The position numbers and the translations under genes were made by a program. A stretch of DNA of 64,000 nucleotides, from NCBI RefSeq assembly GCF_000385175.1, contig NZ_ARQJ01000029.1, forward strand, positions 1-64,000, read 5' to 3'. Numbering within the stretch: the stretch's first letter is position 1; each line of letters opens with the position of its first letter. The notes under the pieces are model-generated. The model searched no databases. It was not told where the DNA came from and saw only the letters and a list, made by a program, of their open reading frames with translations. This document shows positions 1-8,082 of this stretch, in pieces. Source of the stretch: Salinicoccus albus DSM 19776 (GTDB lineage Bacteria > Bacillota > Bacilli > Staphylococcales > Salinicoccaceae).

Positions 1-476
1 TGATACTCGATCGTGAATCGGATACAAGAGAACGGCCCCGCTGATACTCGATCGTGAATCGGATACAAGAGAACGGCCCCGCTTGTACTCGATCGAGAAT
101 CGGATACAAGAGAACGGCGCCGCTGATACTCGATCGTGAATCGAATACAAGAGAACGCCTCCGCTGATACTCGATCGTGAATCGAATACAAGAGAACGGC
201 GCCGCTGATACTCGATCGTGAATCGAATACAAGAGAACGGCGCCGCTGATACTCGATCGTGAATCGAATACAAGAGAACGGCGCCGCTGATACTAGATCG
301 TGAATCGAATACAAGAGAACGGCGCCGCTGATACTCGATCGGAAATCGAATACAGGAGAACAGCTCCGCTGATACTCGATCGAGAATCGAATACAAGAGA
401 ACGGCGCCGCTGATACTCGATCGAGAATCGGATACAAAAGAACGGCTCCGCTGATACTCGATCGAGAATCGAATAT
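1..476. repeat. Tandem 41-bp repeat array A1 (family A)
   Basis: Eleven full units start at 1, 42, 83, 124, 165, 206, 247, 288, 329, 370 and 411, and a partial unit starts at 452; the period is exactly 41 bp. Each unit holds an imperfect palindrome with arms of about 11 nt (TTGTAYTCGAT / ATCGARTACAA type) around a 5-nt centre, followed by a spacer AGAGAACGGCNCCGC. Units differ at a few positions (C/G in the spacer, T/A in the centre). The same family recurs at 5345 and 36590. The array probably continues to the left of the window. No gene is visible in it. Confidence 0.95.
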
Positions 477-511
477 CAATAATACCGCAAACAGTATCCA
501 CCCGCACTAAA

Positions 512-542
512 GACCCTCAGGAACCAAGTGGTCCTGAGGGTC
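512..542 (-). terminator. Terminator of the MarR gene
   Basis: An 11-bp perfect stem GACCCTCAGGA / TCCTGAGGGTC overlaps the stop codon of the MarR gene. The T-tract on the minus strand is short (TTT), so it is a modest intrinsic terminator. It also separates the gene from the repeat array. Confidence 0.65.
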
Positions 543-957
543 AAAGATGGATTTTCTGCAAAATAGAAGTAAATGATTTCTGTTCTTCCGGACTCAAGTC
601 TTTGAGAATCAGAGCGGTCAGCTGGGTGATCGGCGCTTCAAAAGATTCAAGCAGCGCTTCGCCTTTATCCGTGACTTCCAGCGCGGAGGCTCTCATATCG
701 GCATGGTTCTGATTTTTGATCAGATAACCGCGATCCGTCATTCTCTGGATGGTACGTGAAACAGAGGTCTGTTTCTTTTTCAGCCGGTCCACGAGTTCTT
801 TCTGGGTAAGGCCCGGTGTTTCTGAAACCATTTCCATGATGTAGAGCTGCTCCCTGTTCAATTTGCCCTCGCTGGTTTTGAATTCTGACAGGTGATTGAT
901 TTTTTCATTGAGCAGATAGACATGTCTGCAAACATTTCGTGTCGTGTTTTTGTCCAT
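541..957 (-). CDS. MarR family transcriptional regulator
   Basis: A 138-residue protein of the usual MarR length with a winged helix in the middle: a TQKELVDRL helix, the recognition helix KKQTSVSRTIQRM, and a wing RGYLIKNQNHADMRASALEVTDKG. MarR proteins act as dimers and usually repress neighbouring or self genes in response to phenolics, oxidants or other ligands. The start is placed at the ATG at 957 because GGGAGAG lies 7 nt upstream; an in-frame ATG at 1011 has no ribosome binding site. It contains one cysteine (CRHVYLL), so redox sensing is possible but not shown. The target genes are unknown. Confidence 0.85.
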   Translation of the reverse strand: MDKNTTRNVCRHVYLLNEKINHLSEFKTSEGKLNREQLYIMEMVSETPGLTQKELVDRLKKKQTSVSRTIQRMTDRGYLIKNQNHADMRASALEVTDKGEALLESFEAPITQLTALILKDLSPEEQKSFTSILQKIHL

Positions 958-1058
958 ATTCTCTCCCGCTTTACAGTTTATTGATATCGTCTTGTTAACA
1001 CTATACACCATAAAACAATCCTTAAAACATCATCTATGTAAATATACTGACGCTCTGC

Positions 1059-1856
1059 CTATCTGATATCCTCCAGCTGATGTCGTGCCACATATCCGAT
1101 GGAACACGCTTCCCCGACCTGAACATAAGCCGGCAGATATTCCCCTTCACTGCCCGGGCGTTCATCGTTTTTCCAGAACCTGCCGAGGATGACCACCAGG
1201 CGGTGGAACAGCATCGCAATATCGTCAAGCACGCCCTGGGAAACCACCCGCTCCCCGATATCGATCAGCGGATTGCGCCGTTCTTTCGACGGGAGCATAA
1301 CCGAGCGGATCCACCTGAGCTCCGCTTTGGAAAGCTCCCCTTTCACCTTCAACGTCACTCTCAGAAACGGCTGCCGCCCCTGATCCAGGAACGCATGCTC
1401 ATACTGTGTTTTGAAATAAAAAAACTCGATGCCGGAGGCTTCATAGCGGACCAGAAACTGGGCCTCCTGCTGCTGGATATAAAACACAGTACCCTCAGGA
1501 ACATCAACAGCCTGCGTGGTTTCATCAAATTTCTCCACAGAGTGGACCACTTTTGAGTAATCCAGCAATTTGTCCCCGGCCAGCACCTTTTTCTCAGGCT
1601 TTTTATGCGTCAGTGTGATGCGCACGTCCCGGCTGGAGAGCACCGCCTGCGTGTCGAACTCAAACAGCGCGGATACTTTTATAGCCTGCAGGTTTTTATC
1701 CTCAAAACCTGAAACGGTGAGTTCCGGTATAAAATGGATGTTCAGCAGGCCGTCTTCAACCAGCTTGTCGAGGAGTGCGCCGAGTGTTGATGTGTCTGCA
1801 ATTTTCACTTTCTGAATGACCATTCCGGTATCTTTAATCTTCACTTTAAGATTCAT
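1059..1856 (-). CDS. Conserved hypothetical protein
   Basis: A 265-residue soluble protein that I do not recognise. It has no signal peptide or membrane segment. The composition is that of a mixed alpha/beta protein with many beta-prone segments such as QAIKVSALFEFDT and LRVTLKVKG. The start at 1856 is chosen because GAGAGGGCATCTG precedes it; this start overlaps the end of the upstream metalloprotease gene by 11 bp, so the two genes are translationally coupled and probably act together. An in-frame ATG at 1877 lacks a ribosome binding site. No function is proposed. Confidence 0.7.
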   Translation of the reverse strand: MNLKVKIKDTGMVIQKVKIADTSTLGALLDKLVEDGLLNIHFIPELTVSGFEDKNLQAIKVSALFEFDTQAVLSSRDVRITLTHKKPEKKVLAGDKLLDYSKVVHSVEKFDETTQAVDVPEGTVFYIQQQEAQFLVRYEASGIEFFYFKTQYEHAFLDQGRQPFLRVTLKVKGELSKAELRWIRSVMLPSKERRNPLIDIGERVVSQGVLDDIAMLFHRLVVILGRFWKNDERPGSEGEYLPAYVQVGEACSIGYVARHQLEDIR

Positions 1857-3417
1857 CAGATGCCCTCTCTTTTTCATATGCTAAAAGATTGTTGAGAATA
1901 TCCACCCGGAGTGCAACCAATTCCGGATCTTCATAAAATGACATGACTTTTGTGTCGTTCAGCTGACTGCTGTCTTCCGGCATGGGTGCCGTGATAAATG
2001 AAACGAAAGTGACGGCGTAATCTTCTTTTGGGTTGAGTGCGGCGTAAGGCACTTCAAAGTCGTTGACATTATTGTTATAAAATGCTTCTTGTTCAGGCTG
2101 GGATTTATGTTTATTCTCAATCCATTCTTCCCCGTACTGTGCCCAGAACCGGTCGATATAGGCGGCCATCAGTGTCCCGTCCTGCAGGCAGTCGAGCTCG
2201 GTGCCGCCGCAGCCTTCAGTAAAATCCCCGGCGGGCAGCGAGTGGATGTGGCCATACTCATGGATGAGTGTGCGATACTGGCTCGCCCGGCTGCTGTTGT
2301 CCCGGATGTCCACGCCGAGGGTGGTCCCCTCGGGCTGGATGTCTACATAGGCCAGTGTGTTGCCCTCGCCGTCCGAGAACAGGTTGAAGCTTCTCACGGA
2401 AGTGATGCGTTCGTTCGGAATGACACGCTGGAACATCTCCCAGATTTCCACGAATTCCGCTTCCGTGCCGACCGGCAGTTCATTATGGTATTCCGGATCC
2501 GTAAGTTCAAAGTTTTCGACTTCATAAGTGATCAGGTTATTGCGTGTCCGGTTTTCGATGAATACGTCGGGCTCGTCCTGGATGTCGATATACTGATCCA
2601 GCTCAGCCAGGTACTGGTCCCCGAGATCTTTGCATTCCTGAACGGTGCCGCAGTCCTCATGATCGACGGCAGCCCCCATATCGATATCCGTTTCATAGAC
2701 CGCATCCTGGGCGGTCAGGCTTTGCAATAAAAATATGCCGCCGCCCACGATGACGAGCGCAGCAAGCGCCAGGCCGACGAATTGGAGGAGGAAACCGCCC
2801 GAGTCGAACAGCGGTGATTTTGGCAGTTCATCCGCCTCGCGTTCGACCGGTGCCTGCGCAATGACCCCATAACCGGTGAGTATCGCCCGGATGTCGTCCA
2901 GGTGTTCATGATAAACCGGTCTTGGCGGGCCGCTCGCCACGTCATGCAGCGTGTGTTCATGGGTGCGCACGTTCTGATGGCGGCTGGGATATTCCCCACA
3001 GGTGAAGACGTGGGTTTCGATATTGTTATTGCGAGCAAATGCCAGCAGATAGCGGAAATCTCGTTCGGCGATATCCGTCGTCAGAATGAACATGTCAAAG
3101 GCCATCATCTGCTTTTGCAGGCGGCTGTCGGCTTTCACTGTCTCGAACAGATTGCTGCCGGAGATGAAGTCGTCACGATACAGGCGCCCGTAGCCTTCAG
3201 ACACTTTGCCTGAGAACTTCGGGCTGACACCGTTCGCCCTGAGCGACTGTTTAACAGCTTTGGAAATCCGATTTTCCTCGGTGCTGAAATTCGTGTGCAG
3301 GTGCACGTCATGATGGGAATGGGTGCCGATGAGCTGCGCAATTTTAAAGCCGCCGACCGGATGGATGTCAGCTGTATTGTCATTGATATAGATGCCGCCG
3401 GCGACCAGGATCTTCAT
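1846..3417 (-). CDS. Membrane-anchored HEXXH metalloprotease with sugar-kinase-like N-terminal domain
   Basis: A 523-residue protein with three parts. Residues 1 to about 165 resemble the start of a PfkB-type fold (ILVAGGIYINDNTADIHPVGG followed by an LIG segment). Residues about 208-231 form one hydrophobic transmembrane helix. The C-terminal half holds the zinc-protease signature HEYGH at residues 386-390 in the context YRTLIHEYGHIHSL, followed by a cysteine pair (GCGGTELDC). The helix would leave a cytosolic N-terminal domain and an external protease domain. The start is the ATG at 3417, behind GGAGGGCTAAAG. The protease family is not recognised; the third zinc ligand is not assigned. It is coupled to the downstream unknown gene. 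Confidence 0.65.
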   Translation of the reverse strand: MKILVAGGIYINDNTADIHPVGGFKIAQLIGTHSHHDVHLHTNFSTEENRISKAVKQSLRANGVSPKFSGKVSEGYGRLYRDDFISGSNLFETVKADSRLQKQMMAFDMFILTTDIAERDFRYLLAFARNNNIETHVFTCGEYPSRHQNVRTHEHTLHDVASGPPRPVYHEHLDDIRAILTGYGVIAQAPVEREADELPKSPLFDSGGFLLQFVGLALAALVIVGGGIFLLQSLTAQDAVYETDIDMGAAVDHEDCGTVQECKDLGDQYLAELDQYIDIQDEPDVFIENRTRNNLITYEVENFELTDPEYHNELPVGTEAEFVEIWEMFQRVIPNERITSVRSFNLFSDGEGNTLAYVDIQPEGTTLGVDIRDNSSRASQYRTLIHEYGHIHSLPAGDFTEGCGGTELDCLQDGTLMAAYIDRFWAQYGEEWIENKHKSQPEQEAFYNNNVNDFEVPYAALNPKEDYAVTFVSFITAPMPEDSSQLNDTKVMSFYEDPELVALRVDILNNLLAYEKERASDES

Positions 3418-3593
3418 CTTTAGCCCTCCATTCATTCTTCATTATCCTAAAGTTATATGGAAAATGGAAGTGGTTCTTATGTAAATGAACCGAAAAATTA
3501 ATCAATTGACGTATGCTTGATCATTTCAGCCGAATAAGCGGGGCAGTATCCGGTCAGCCCCGTGCTTTCGTCAGCCCGGCCGGACAAGCCAGA

Positions 3594-4115
3594 TTAATGG
3601 TACCGATGCTGGTGATGAGATGCATACGTAAAATGATCGGTGATGTACATCGCCCCCTGCGCCTTTATCTTCATCGACTGGTCCGTCACCTTCAGCGCTT
3701 TGGCATACTGCTTGTCACAGGTCACAAGCGGGGTGTCGATCGGCACTGCGGTGCCGTCATAAAAGTGGATGAGCGTTTTCGCACCGTCCGGCGAAAACCG
3801 CAGGAAATGATGCAGGTTGACCCAGAACGGGTTTTTGTTCCGGCTGACTGTCAGCGGAAACAATACAAACTGCAGCCGTTCATCAATGACAATCGGTCCG
3901 GTCTTATGGATGTTGTGTGCTTTTTTAAGCTGCTGCCGCCGGACTTTGATCGTCGTGCCGTAAGTCAGGAGCAGCAGCTCATCGATCAGAGCTTCAGACG
4001 TTTTTGATGACGGCATCGTGCGCCCTTTCTGAAACACAGCGTGACAGAGAAACTCCGGATGCTCGACAGGTTCGATATAGTACACACCCGGATTGAGCAG
4101 ATTTTGCTGATTCAT
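3594..4115 (-). CDS. comK: ComK family competence transcription factor
   Basis: A 173-residue protein with the ComK pattern: an N-terminal PGVYYIEPVEHPEF strand, a basic IKVRRQQLKKAHNIH segment, and the hallmark core PIVIDERLQFVLFPL followed by WVNLHHFLRF and a C-terminal beta part. ComK activates DNA-uptake genes in Bacillus and homologues do so in staphylococci, usually controlled by MecA/ClpCP degradation. The mecA homologue lies in this window at 40281. GGTGAATC precedes the ATG. It is transcribed away from the small sigma factor gene at 4388; the 272-bp gap between them is AT-rich. The B. subtilis AAAA-N5-TTTT ComK box was not found there by eye. Confidence 0.85.
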   Translation of the reverse strand: MNQQNLLNPGVYYIEPVEHPEFLCHAVFQKGRTMPSSKTSEALIDELLLLTYGTTIKVRRQQLKKAHNIHKTGPIVIDERLQFVLFPLTVSRNKNPFWVNLHHFLRFSPDGAKTLIHFYDGTAVPIDTPLVTCDKQYAKALKVTDQSMKIKAQGAMYITDHFTYASHHQHRYH

Positions 4116-4387
4116 GATTCACCTCGCAGTTGCTGGTTTGTTTACTTCGCAGTGGCAGAAAAAAATATGTATATCATCGGACAGCTGTCCATTCGTCCAA
4201 CGGAATCAATTATAACCCATTTCTCTTTTATATAACAAATTATTAACAAAATACTTTAAAAAGTTAACTTAATGTGTGATTAGCATATTTTTTTGCGGGT
4301 TGGAGGATTCGCTGAAATTACCCGGCTGCATTATGATACAGACATCCGGAAATAAACGATGTATCGATACGTCACAGGACAAAGAAA

Positions 4388-4909
4388 ATGAACAACAGAA
4401 TCACCGGCTATGAAGCTATGATCCAGAGCATCATCCACCGGCTGAACATCCGTTACGATCAGGATGACTATATGCAGATCGGCCGCATGGCCGTTTTCAG
4501 CGCCCTCTCCACTTTCGACGATATCGCCGCCCGGGGGGCGACGGAATCCCAGTTCGTCTACACGCGAATCTATCAGCGCATGATCGATGAGATCCGCCGG
4601 GTCTCCCGCTACACCAATGTGGTGAGCGCGACGGCAGACGCTTTCTTCGACGGAGGCGCCGGTGCCGGCGTCTTCAATGGGTGCGGCGGTGATTACGGAG
4701 GCACCGGCGCGTACGATGACTGCGGGCTGATGATGGAGATCCGCTCGATGCTCGGGGCGCTGGATGACAGGGAACGCATGTGGCTCACCGGAATCTTGCG
4801 CGGCTACAGCGTCTCGGAGATCGCGGAGTTTAGCGGATACAGCGTGTCCAGCGTGAAAAATTGGAGAAAATCCGCACGAAAAAAACTCGCGGAACTGCGC
4901 GAGGACTGA
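4388..4909 (+). CDS. Small sigma-70 family RNA polymerase sigma factor (SigS/SigH-like)
   Basis: A 173-residue protein with a region-2-like segment at residues 20-75 (NIRYDQDDYMQIGRMAVFSAL ending in IYQRMIDEIRR) and a region-4 helix-turn-helix at 125-172 (LDDRERMWLTGILRGYSVSEIAEF). Between them lies an unusual glycine-rich linker, residues 87-113. The RERxWL..GY..EIAE pattern matches what I recall of staphylococcal SigS. Such factors direct RNA polymerase to a small regulon such as competence or stress genes. The start is the first ATG; its ribosome binding site (GACAAAG) is poor, which suggests low or controlled translation. The adjacency to comK suggests a joint role in competence. Confidence 0.75.
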   Translation: MNNRITGYEAMIQSIIHRLNIRYDQDDYMQIGRMAVFSALSTFDDIAARGATESQFVYTRIYQRMIDEIRRVSRYTNVVSATADAFFDGGAGAGVFNGCGGDYGGTGAYDDCGLMMEIRSMLGALDDRERMWLTGILRGYSVSEIAEFSGYSVSSVKNWRKSARKKLAELRED

Positions 4910-5024
4910 TGAAGGATGGAACGGGCTGAACGGCCGGGATACTTTAGAAGAGTGTACGGGTTTTTATCCCTTAAATAAAAGTGTAATGGGTTAATTTTAA
5001 TTTTGGAATCGGTCAAAAGAATGG

Positions 5025-5052
5025 TTACAAATTGCAACAAATCTAGTATAAT
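5025..5052 (+). promoter_or_regulatory. Promoter of the DUF2187 gene
   Basis: TTACAA at 5025-5030 and a perfect TATAAT at 5047-5052 with 16-bp spacing lie 30 bp upstream of the gene. This fits a vegetative sigma-A promoter. Confidence 0.6.
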
Positions 5053-5083
5053 GTCTTACATCATTGTTGTGGAGGTATGTTGC

Positions 5084-5275
5084 ATGGAAGATGTGGAAAT
5101 TGTGACAGCTAAAGTGGGAAACATTGTGGAATTTGATGACATGAAAGGAAAAGTTGAGAAAGTGAACGACAACTCTGTCATTGTCGACATCACGATCAAC
5201 GATGAATTCGATGAACGCGAAATGTTCGAAAAGACCGTGGTCAACCATAAACGGTATAAAATCATAGAAGAATAG
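5084..5275 (+). CDS. DUF2187 family small protein
   Basis: A 63-residue acidic protein (VGNIVEFDDMKGKVEKVNDNSVIVDITINDEF) with the KOW-like beta-barrel pattern of the DUF2187 family (YkvS-like) found across Bacillales; the function is unknown. The start at 5084 is chosen because GGAGG lies 8 nt upstream; the longer reading frame from 5003 would run through the promoter. It is a single-gene unit with its own promoter and a strong terminator. Confidence 0.8.
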   Translation: MEDVEIVTAKVGNIVEFDDMKGKVEKVNDNSVIVDITINDEFDEREMFEKTVVNHKRYKIIEE

Positions 5276-5294
5276 ATTCGGATAGAATGTATGG

Positions 5295-5328
5295 AACCGC
5301 CCCGCTTGTTATGCAGGGCGGTTTTTTT
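5295..5328 (+). terminator. Terminator of the DUF2187 gene
   Basis: An 8-bp stem AACCGCCC / GGGCGGTT (5295-5302 with 5316-5323) is followed by a run of T residues ending at 5328. Confidence 0.85.
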
Positions 5329-5344
5329 GTCCCCAGGTGACTAC

Positions 5345-5533
5345 TTGTACTCGATTGAGGATCGAATACAAGAGAACGGCCCCGCTTATACTCGATCGAG
5401 AATCGGATACAAGAGAACGGCCCCGCTTATACTCGATCGAGAATCGGATACAAGAGAACGGCCCCGCTTATACTCGATCGAGAATCGAATACAAGAGAAC
5501 GGCCCCGCTTATACTCGATCGAGAATCGAATAT
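5345..5533. repeat. Tandem 41-bp repeat array A2 (family A)
   Basis: Four full units start at 5345, 5386, 5427 and 5468, with a partial unit at 5509; the period is 41 bp. Sequence is nearly identical to array A1, including the spacer AGAGAACGGCCCCGC. The array sits between the terminator of the DUF2187 gene and the 3' end of the convergent nucleotidase-like gene. Confidence 0.95.
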
Positions 5534-5552
5534 GTGCCTGGACCATACGCCC

Positions 5553-6449
5553 CTACAGATGATAATGCACGAGATCCAGCAGATGGTTATCTTCGCTCAG
5601 CTGGGCGAGTTCGCTGTCGATCTTTGTGACGGAGTGTCCCATATATTCGTATGTGTTCGTGCGGGTTTTGAAGTTCATGGAGATGTGCATGGCCTGGTTT
5701 GCGTGATGATGGTGATGCATGGGCACCTGCCGGGATTCGGGGACGGGATAGGTTTCGGACGGCGACAGCACCCCGTTGCTGCTGTTTGACCATCCGGCAT
5801 CCGCATCAAAGCGGTCCTCTTCGAGCGTATGGCTGCCGGTGATGAGCATGCCGACGCCTTCCATGTCTTTGACGATGTCTTCGAGCGGCTCGCTCCAATC
5901 GGAGACGCAGACGATGACATAGTCGGGATCCTCCAGATCATAAATGTAGCGCAGCCATTTTTTCACAGAAGTGTTCAGCCGGCTGATGTGGAGTATCGGA
6001 TCTTTCTTTTCCGCTTCAGGGATAAAACGCCCGCCGTAGCTGCCCAGGATGATGAGCTTCATGCCGTTGACGATGAAGACCCGGTACGGTTCCCCGAAGA
6101 AAGGTTCTTTCGTCCTTGGATGACCGACGTTGCAATTCATCCACGGGAAGTCTGAAAAACTGAGCGCACGCCTTAATTTGGAAATGTTCGAGACGTCCTG
6201 ATGATTGAACACACCGAATTCGTAATTCATATAATTCATGGCGGTAATGGCCGGATTCCGCGGCGCGCTGCTTTTTTGATCGATGCCGAGCGAACCGCCC
6301 AGATCACATAACAGTACATGGTTGTTATCCTCTGCCGATAAGCTGCGTTTATATTTGGAGACCTTCGACAGCGTCACGCCCGGACGCTCCCCCAGCCCCC
6401 GGTTCAGGTGCTGGGTGATGATCAGACTGATATTGAAAAATTCCTGCAT
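5553..6449 (-). CDS. Degenerate 5'-nucleotidase / metallophosphoesterase-like protein
   Basis: A 298-residue protein with the layout of the catalytic domain of bacterial 5'-nucleotidases: DLGG at 49-52 in place of DxGD, AMNYMNYEFGVFNHQD at 70-85 in place of AMNxxxYDxxxxGNHEFD, and TGSHT at 204-208 in place of GHTH. The N-terminal D-x-H motif is also missing. Most metal ligands are therefore lost, and it is probably a pseudoenzyme or binding protein. A natural run of five histidines (VPMHHHHHANQ) lies in the C-terminal part. There is no signal peptide, unlike secreted nucleotidases. GGCGGGGATAGC precedes the ATG. Confidence 0.65.
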   Translation of the reverse strand: MQEFFNISLIITQHLNRGLGERPGVTLSKVSKYKRSLSAEDNNHVLLCDLGGSLGIDQKSSAPRNPAITAMNYMNYEFGVFNHQDVSNISKLRRALSFSDFPWMNCNVGHPRTKEPFFGEPYRVFIVNGMKLIILGSYGGRFIPEAEKKDPILHISRLNTSVKKWLRYIYDLEDPDYVIVCVSDWSEPLEDIVKDMEGVGMLITGSHTLEEDRFDADAGWSNSSNGVLSPSETYPVPESRQVPMHHHHHANQAMHISMNFKTRTNTYEYMGHSVTKIDSELAQLSEDNHLLDLVHYHL

Positions 6450-6472
6450 GCTATCCCCGCCTTTCTAATATT

Positions 6473-7828
6473 CTATCCAATCAGAATCCGCTCTTTCGGA
6501 TAATTGTGGTTCAGCTGATGCTGCCTGCCGCCGATGCTGAACAGGAACGAGATGAACCCGATACGCCCAATGAACATGAACATCATGAGAATCACCTTAC
6601 TCGGTGCAGACAATTCATCCGTGATGCCGGTCGACAGTCCCGAGGTGCCGAAGGCACTCGTCACTTCAAATACGACATCAATCAGATCGAACCGGCTGTT
6701 CTCAAACAGCACAATTGAAATGACACCGACAAATACCAGCAGCACCGCAAATGAAATGACTGCATATGCCCGGTACAGATCTTCGCGCGTAATTTCACGA
6801 TTGAATACGCGGATGACCTGGCGGCCGCGGCTGAATGCAATCAGAAACAGGAGAAGCACTGCAAATGTCGTCGTCCGGATACCCCCGCCGGCCGAACTCG
6901 GTGAAGCACCGATGAACATGAGCGCACTCATGATGACCTGAGTGCCATCATGGAAATGCCCCGGATCGACCGTGGTAAGTCCGCCGCTCCTCGACGTCAC
7001 CGAAGCAAACACACTGTTCATCATCGTCATGAACCAGGAGTCCCCTTTGAAATAATGCCGGGACTCCATGACGAAAACGAAGAATGCACCGCCCAGAAAT
7101 AAGAGCCCGTATGTCGCTGTCGTTACTTTTGTGTATAAAGAAAACCGGAATCGCTTGCCATTTTTCTGAAAGTAGTGCTTGACCTCGAGCAGTACGGGGT
7201 AGCCGATCGCCCCGAGTATGATCTGCACCATGACGGGCACCTGCAGTATATAGGTTTCGGTATAGTCCAGCATTGAATTGCCGAATATATCCAGCCCTCC
7301 GTTCGTGGTCGCAGAGACGGACAGGAAGGCGCCGTTTATGATGGAATATCCCCAATCCCCCGTCTGATACATGAAAAACAGTGTGTACAGACCGGCGCCG
7401 ATCAGCTCGATGATGAAGATCAGCTTGAATATGCCAATCACCATCTTCACCGAGCCGGAGATCTTATGCTGGCTGTTATCCGCCATGATCTGCATGCGTT
7501 CGCGCAGCCCGATGCGCTTGCCGAGCAGCACCCAGATCAGCGTGCCCATCGCCATGATGCCTAAGCCGCCGAGGTTCATGATGAACATCAGCACGATATA
7601 GCCGCCCACATTGAATGTCTCCGCAATGTTGACGGGCGTCAGCCCTGTCACCGACAGGGCTGACGCTGCGACAAATATGGTATCGACGGCGCCGATCACT
7701 TTTTCCCCGTCATAAAAGAGCGGCAGTGCCAGAAGCGCGGATGCAGTAAACAGTGCGACCAGATAATATATCAAAATACCGCGCTGGGGAGTCATTTTCT
7801 CAATCCGCCGTTCCAGCCATTTGAACAT
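6473..7828 (-). CDS. ktrB: Ktr-type potassium uptake transmembrane subunit (KtrB/KtrD)
   Basis: A 451-residue membrane protein with the four-fold pore repeat of the TrkH/KtrB family. The four selectivity-filter loops are visible as SVTGLTP, SATTNGGLD, SRSGGLTT and FGTSGLST; each carries the essential glycine. It forms a K+ (Na+-dependent) channel-like transporter gated by a cytosolic KtrA/C subunit, which is not encoded nearby. In S. aureus a ktr membrane gene also follows htrA, supporting orthology. GAAGGTGCAGCA precedes the ATG. A 250-bp structured leader lies upstream. Confidence 0.9.
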   Translation of the reverse strand: MFKWLERRIEKMTPQRGILIYYLVALFTASALLALPLFYDGEKVIGAVDTIFVAASALSVTGLTPVNIAETFNVGGYIVLMFIMNLGGLGIMAMGTLIWVLLGKRIGLRERMQIMADNSQHKISGSVKMVIGIFKLIFIIELIGAGLYTLFFMYQTGDWGYSIINGAFLSVSATTNGGLDIFGNSMLDYTETYILQVPVMVQIILGAIGYPVLLEVKHYFQKNGKRFRFSLYTKVTTATYGLLFLGGAFFVFVMESRHYFKGDSWFMTMMNSVFASVTSRSGGLTTVDPGHFHDGTQVIMSALMFIGASPSSAGGGIRTTTFAVLLLFLIAFSRGRQVIRVFNREITREDLYRAYAVISFAVLLVFVGVISIVLFENSRFDLIDVVFEVTSAFGTSGLSTGITDELSAPSKVILMMFMFIGRIGFISFLFSIGGRQHQLNHNYPKERILIG

Positions 7829-7878
7829 TGCTGCACCTTCTTTCAGTTAGCCCTAGTATATTAGAAAATTTGTCTTTT

Positions 7879-7936
7879 CGCCATGCTTTGATGGCGCAAG
7901 CCTGAGTGTGCGGCAGGATAAGAAAGTATGCCTGCC
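7879..7936 (-). promoter_or_regulatory. Structured 5' leader of ktrB (two hairpins)
   Basis: In the 254-bp gap upstream of ktrB there are two inverted repeats: CGCCAT / ATGGCG (7879-7884 with 7891-7896) and GGCAGG / CCTGCC (7912-7917 with 7931-7936). ktr genes in Firmicutes are often controlled by c-di-AMP riboswitches, but I could not match the conserved core of that class here, so only the hairpins are claimed. Confidence 0.3.
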
Positions 7937-8049
7937 AAAAATGATTTTCTAGTACATCATAAATCATCAGCCGTTGTTTTTCTATACTTTTTGGGCAAGT
8001 TCAATGTGAAATTCAGTTCAGCTGCCAGCCGGTAAACGGGTTTTCATTC

Positions 8050-8074
8050 AAAAAAAACCGGCCCTGCGGCCGGT
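8050..8074 (-). terminator. Terminator of htrA
   Basis: The stem ACCGGCC / GGCCGGT (8057-8074) is followed on the minus strand by seven T residues (8050-8056). It lies 9 bp after the htrA stop codon. Confidence 0.9.
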
Positions 8075-8082
8075 ATTGATAT

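Noticed and set aside
1-476. CRISPR array
   Set aside because: The whole 41-bp unit repeats, including the part between palindromes; there are no unique spacers and no cas genes nearby.
5291-5629. Reading frames inside the repeat arrays (also at 15634-15991, 36521-36813 and 59556-59910)
   Set aside because: They exist because a 41-bp unit without stops is repeated; the translations are repetitive, lack ribosome binding sites and occur in several frames at once.
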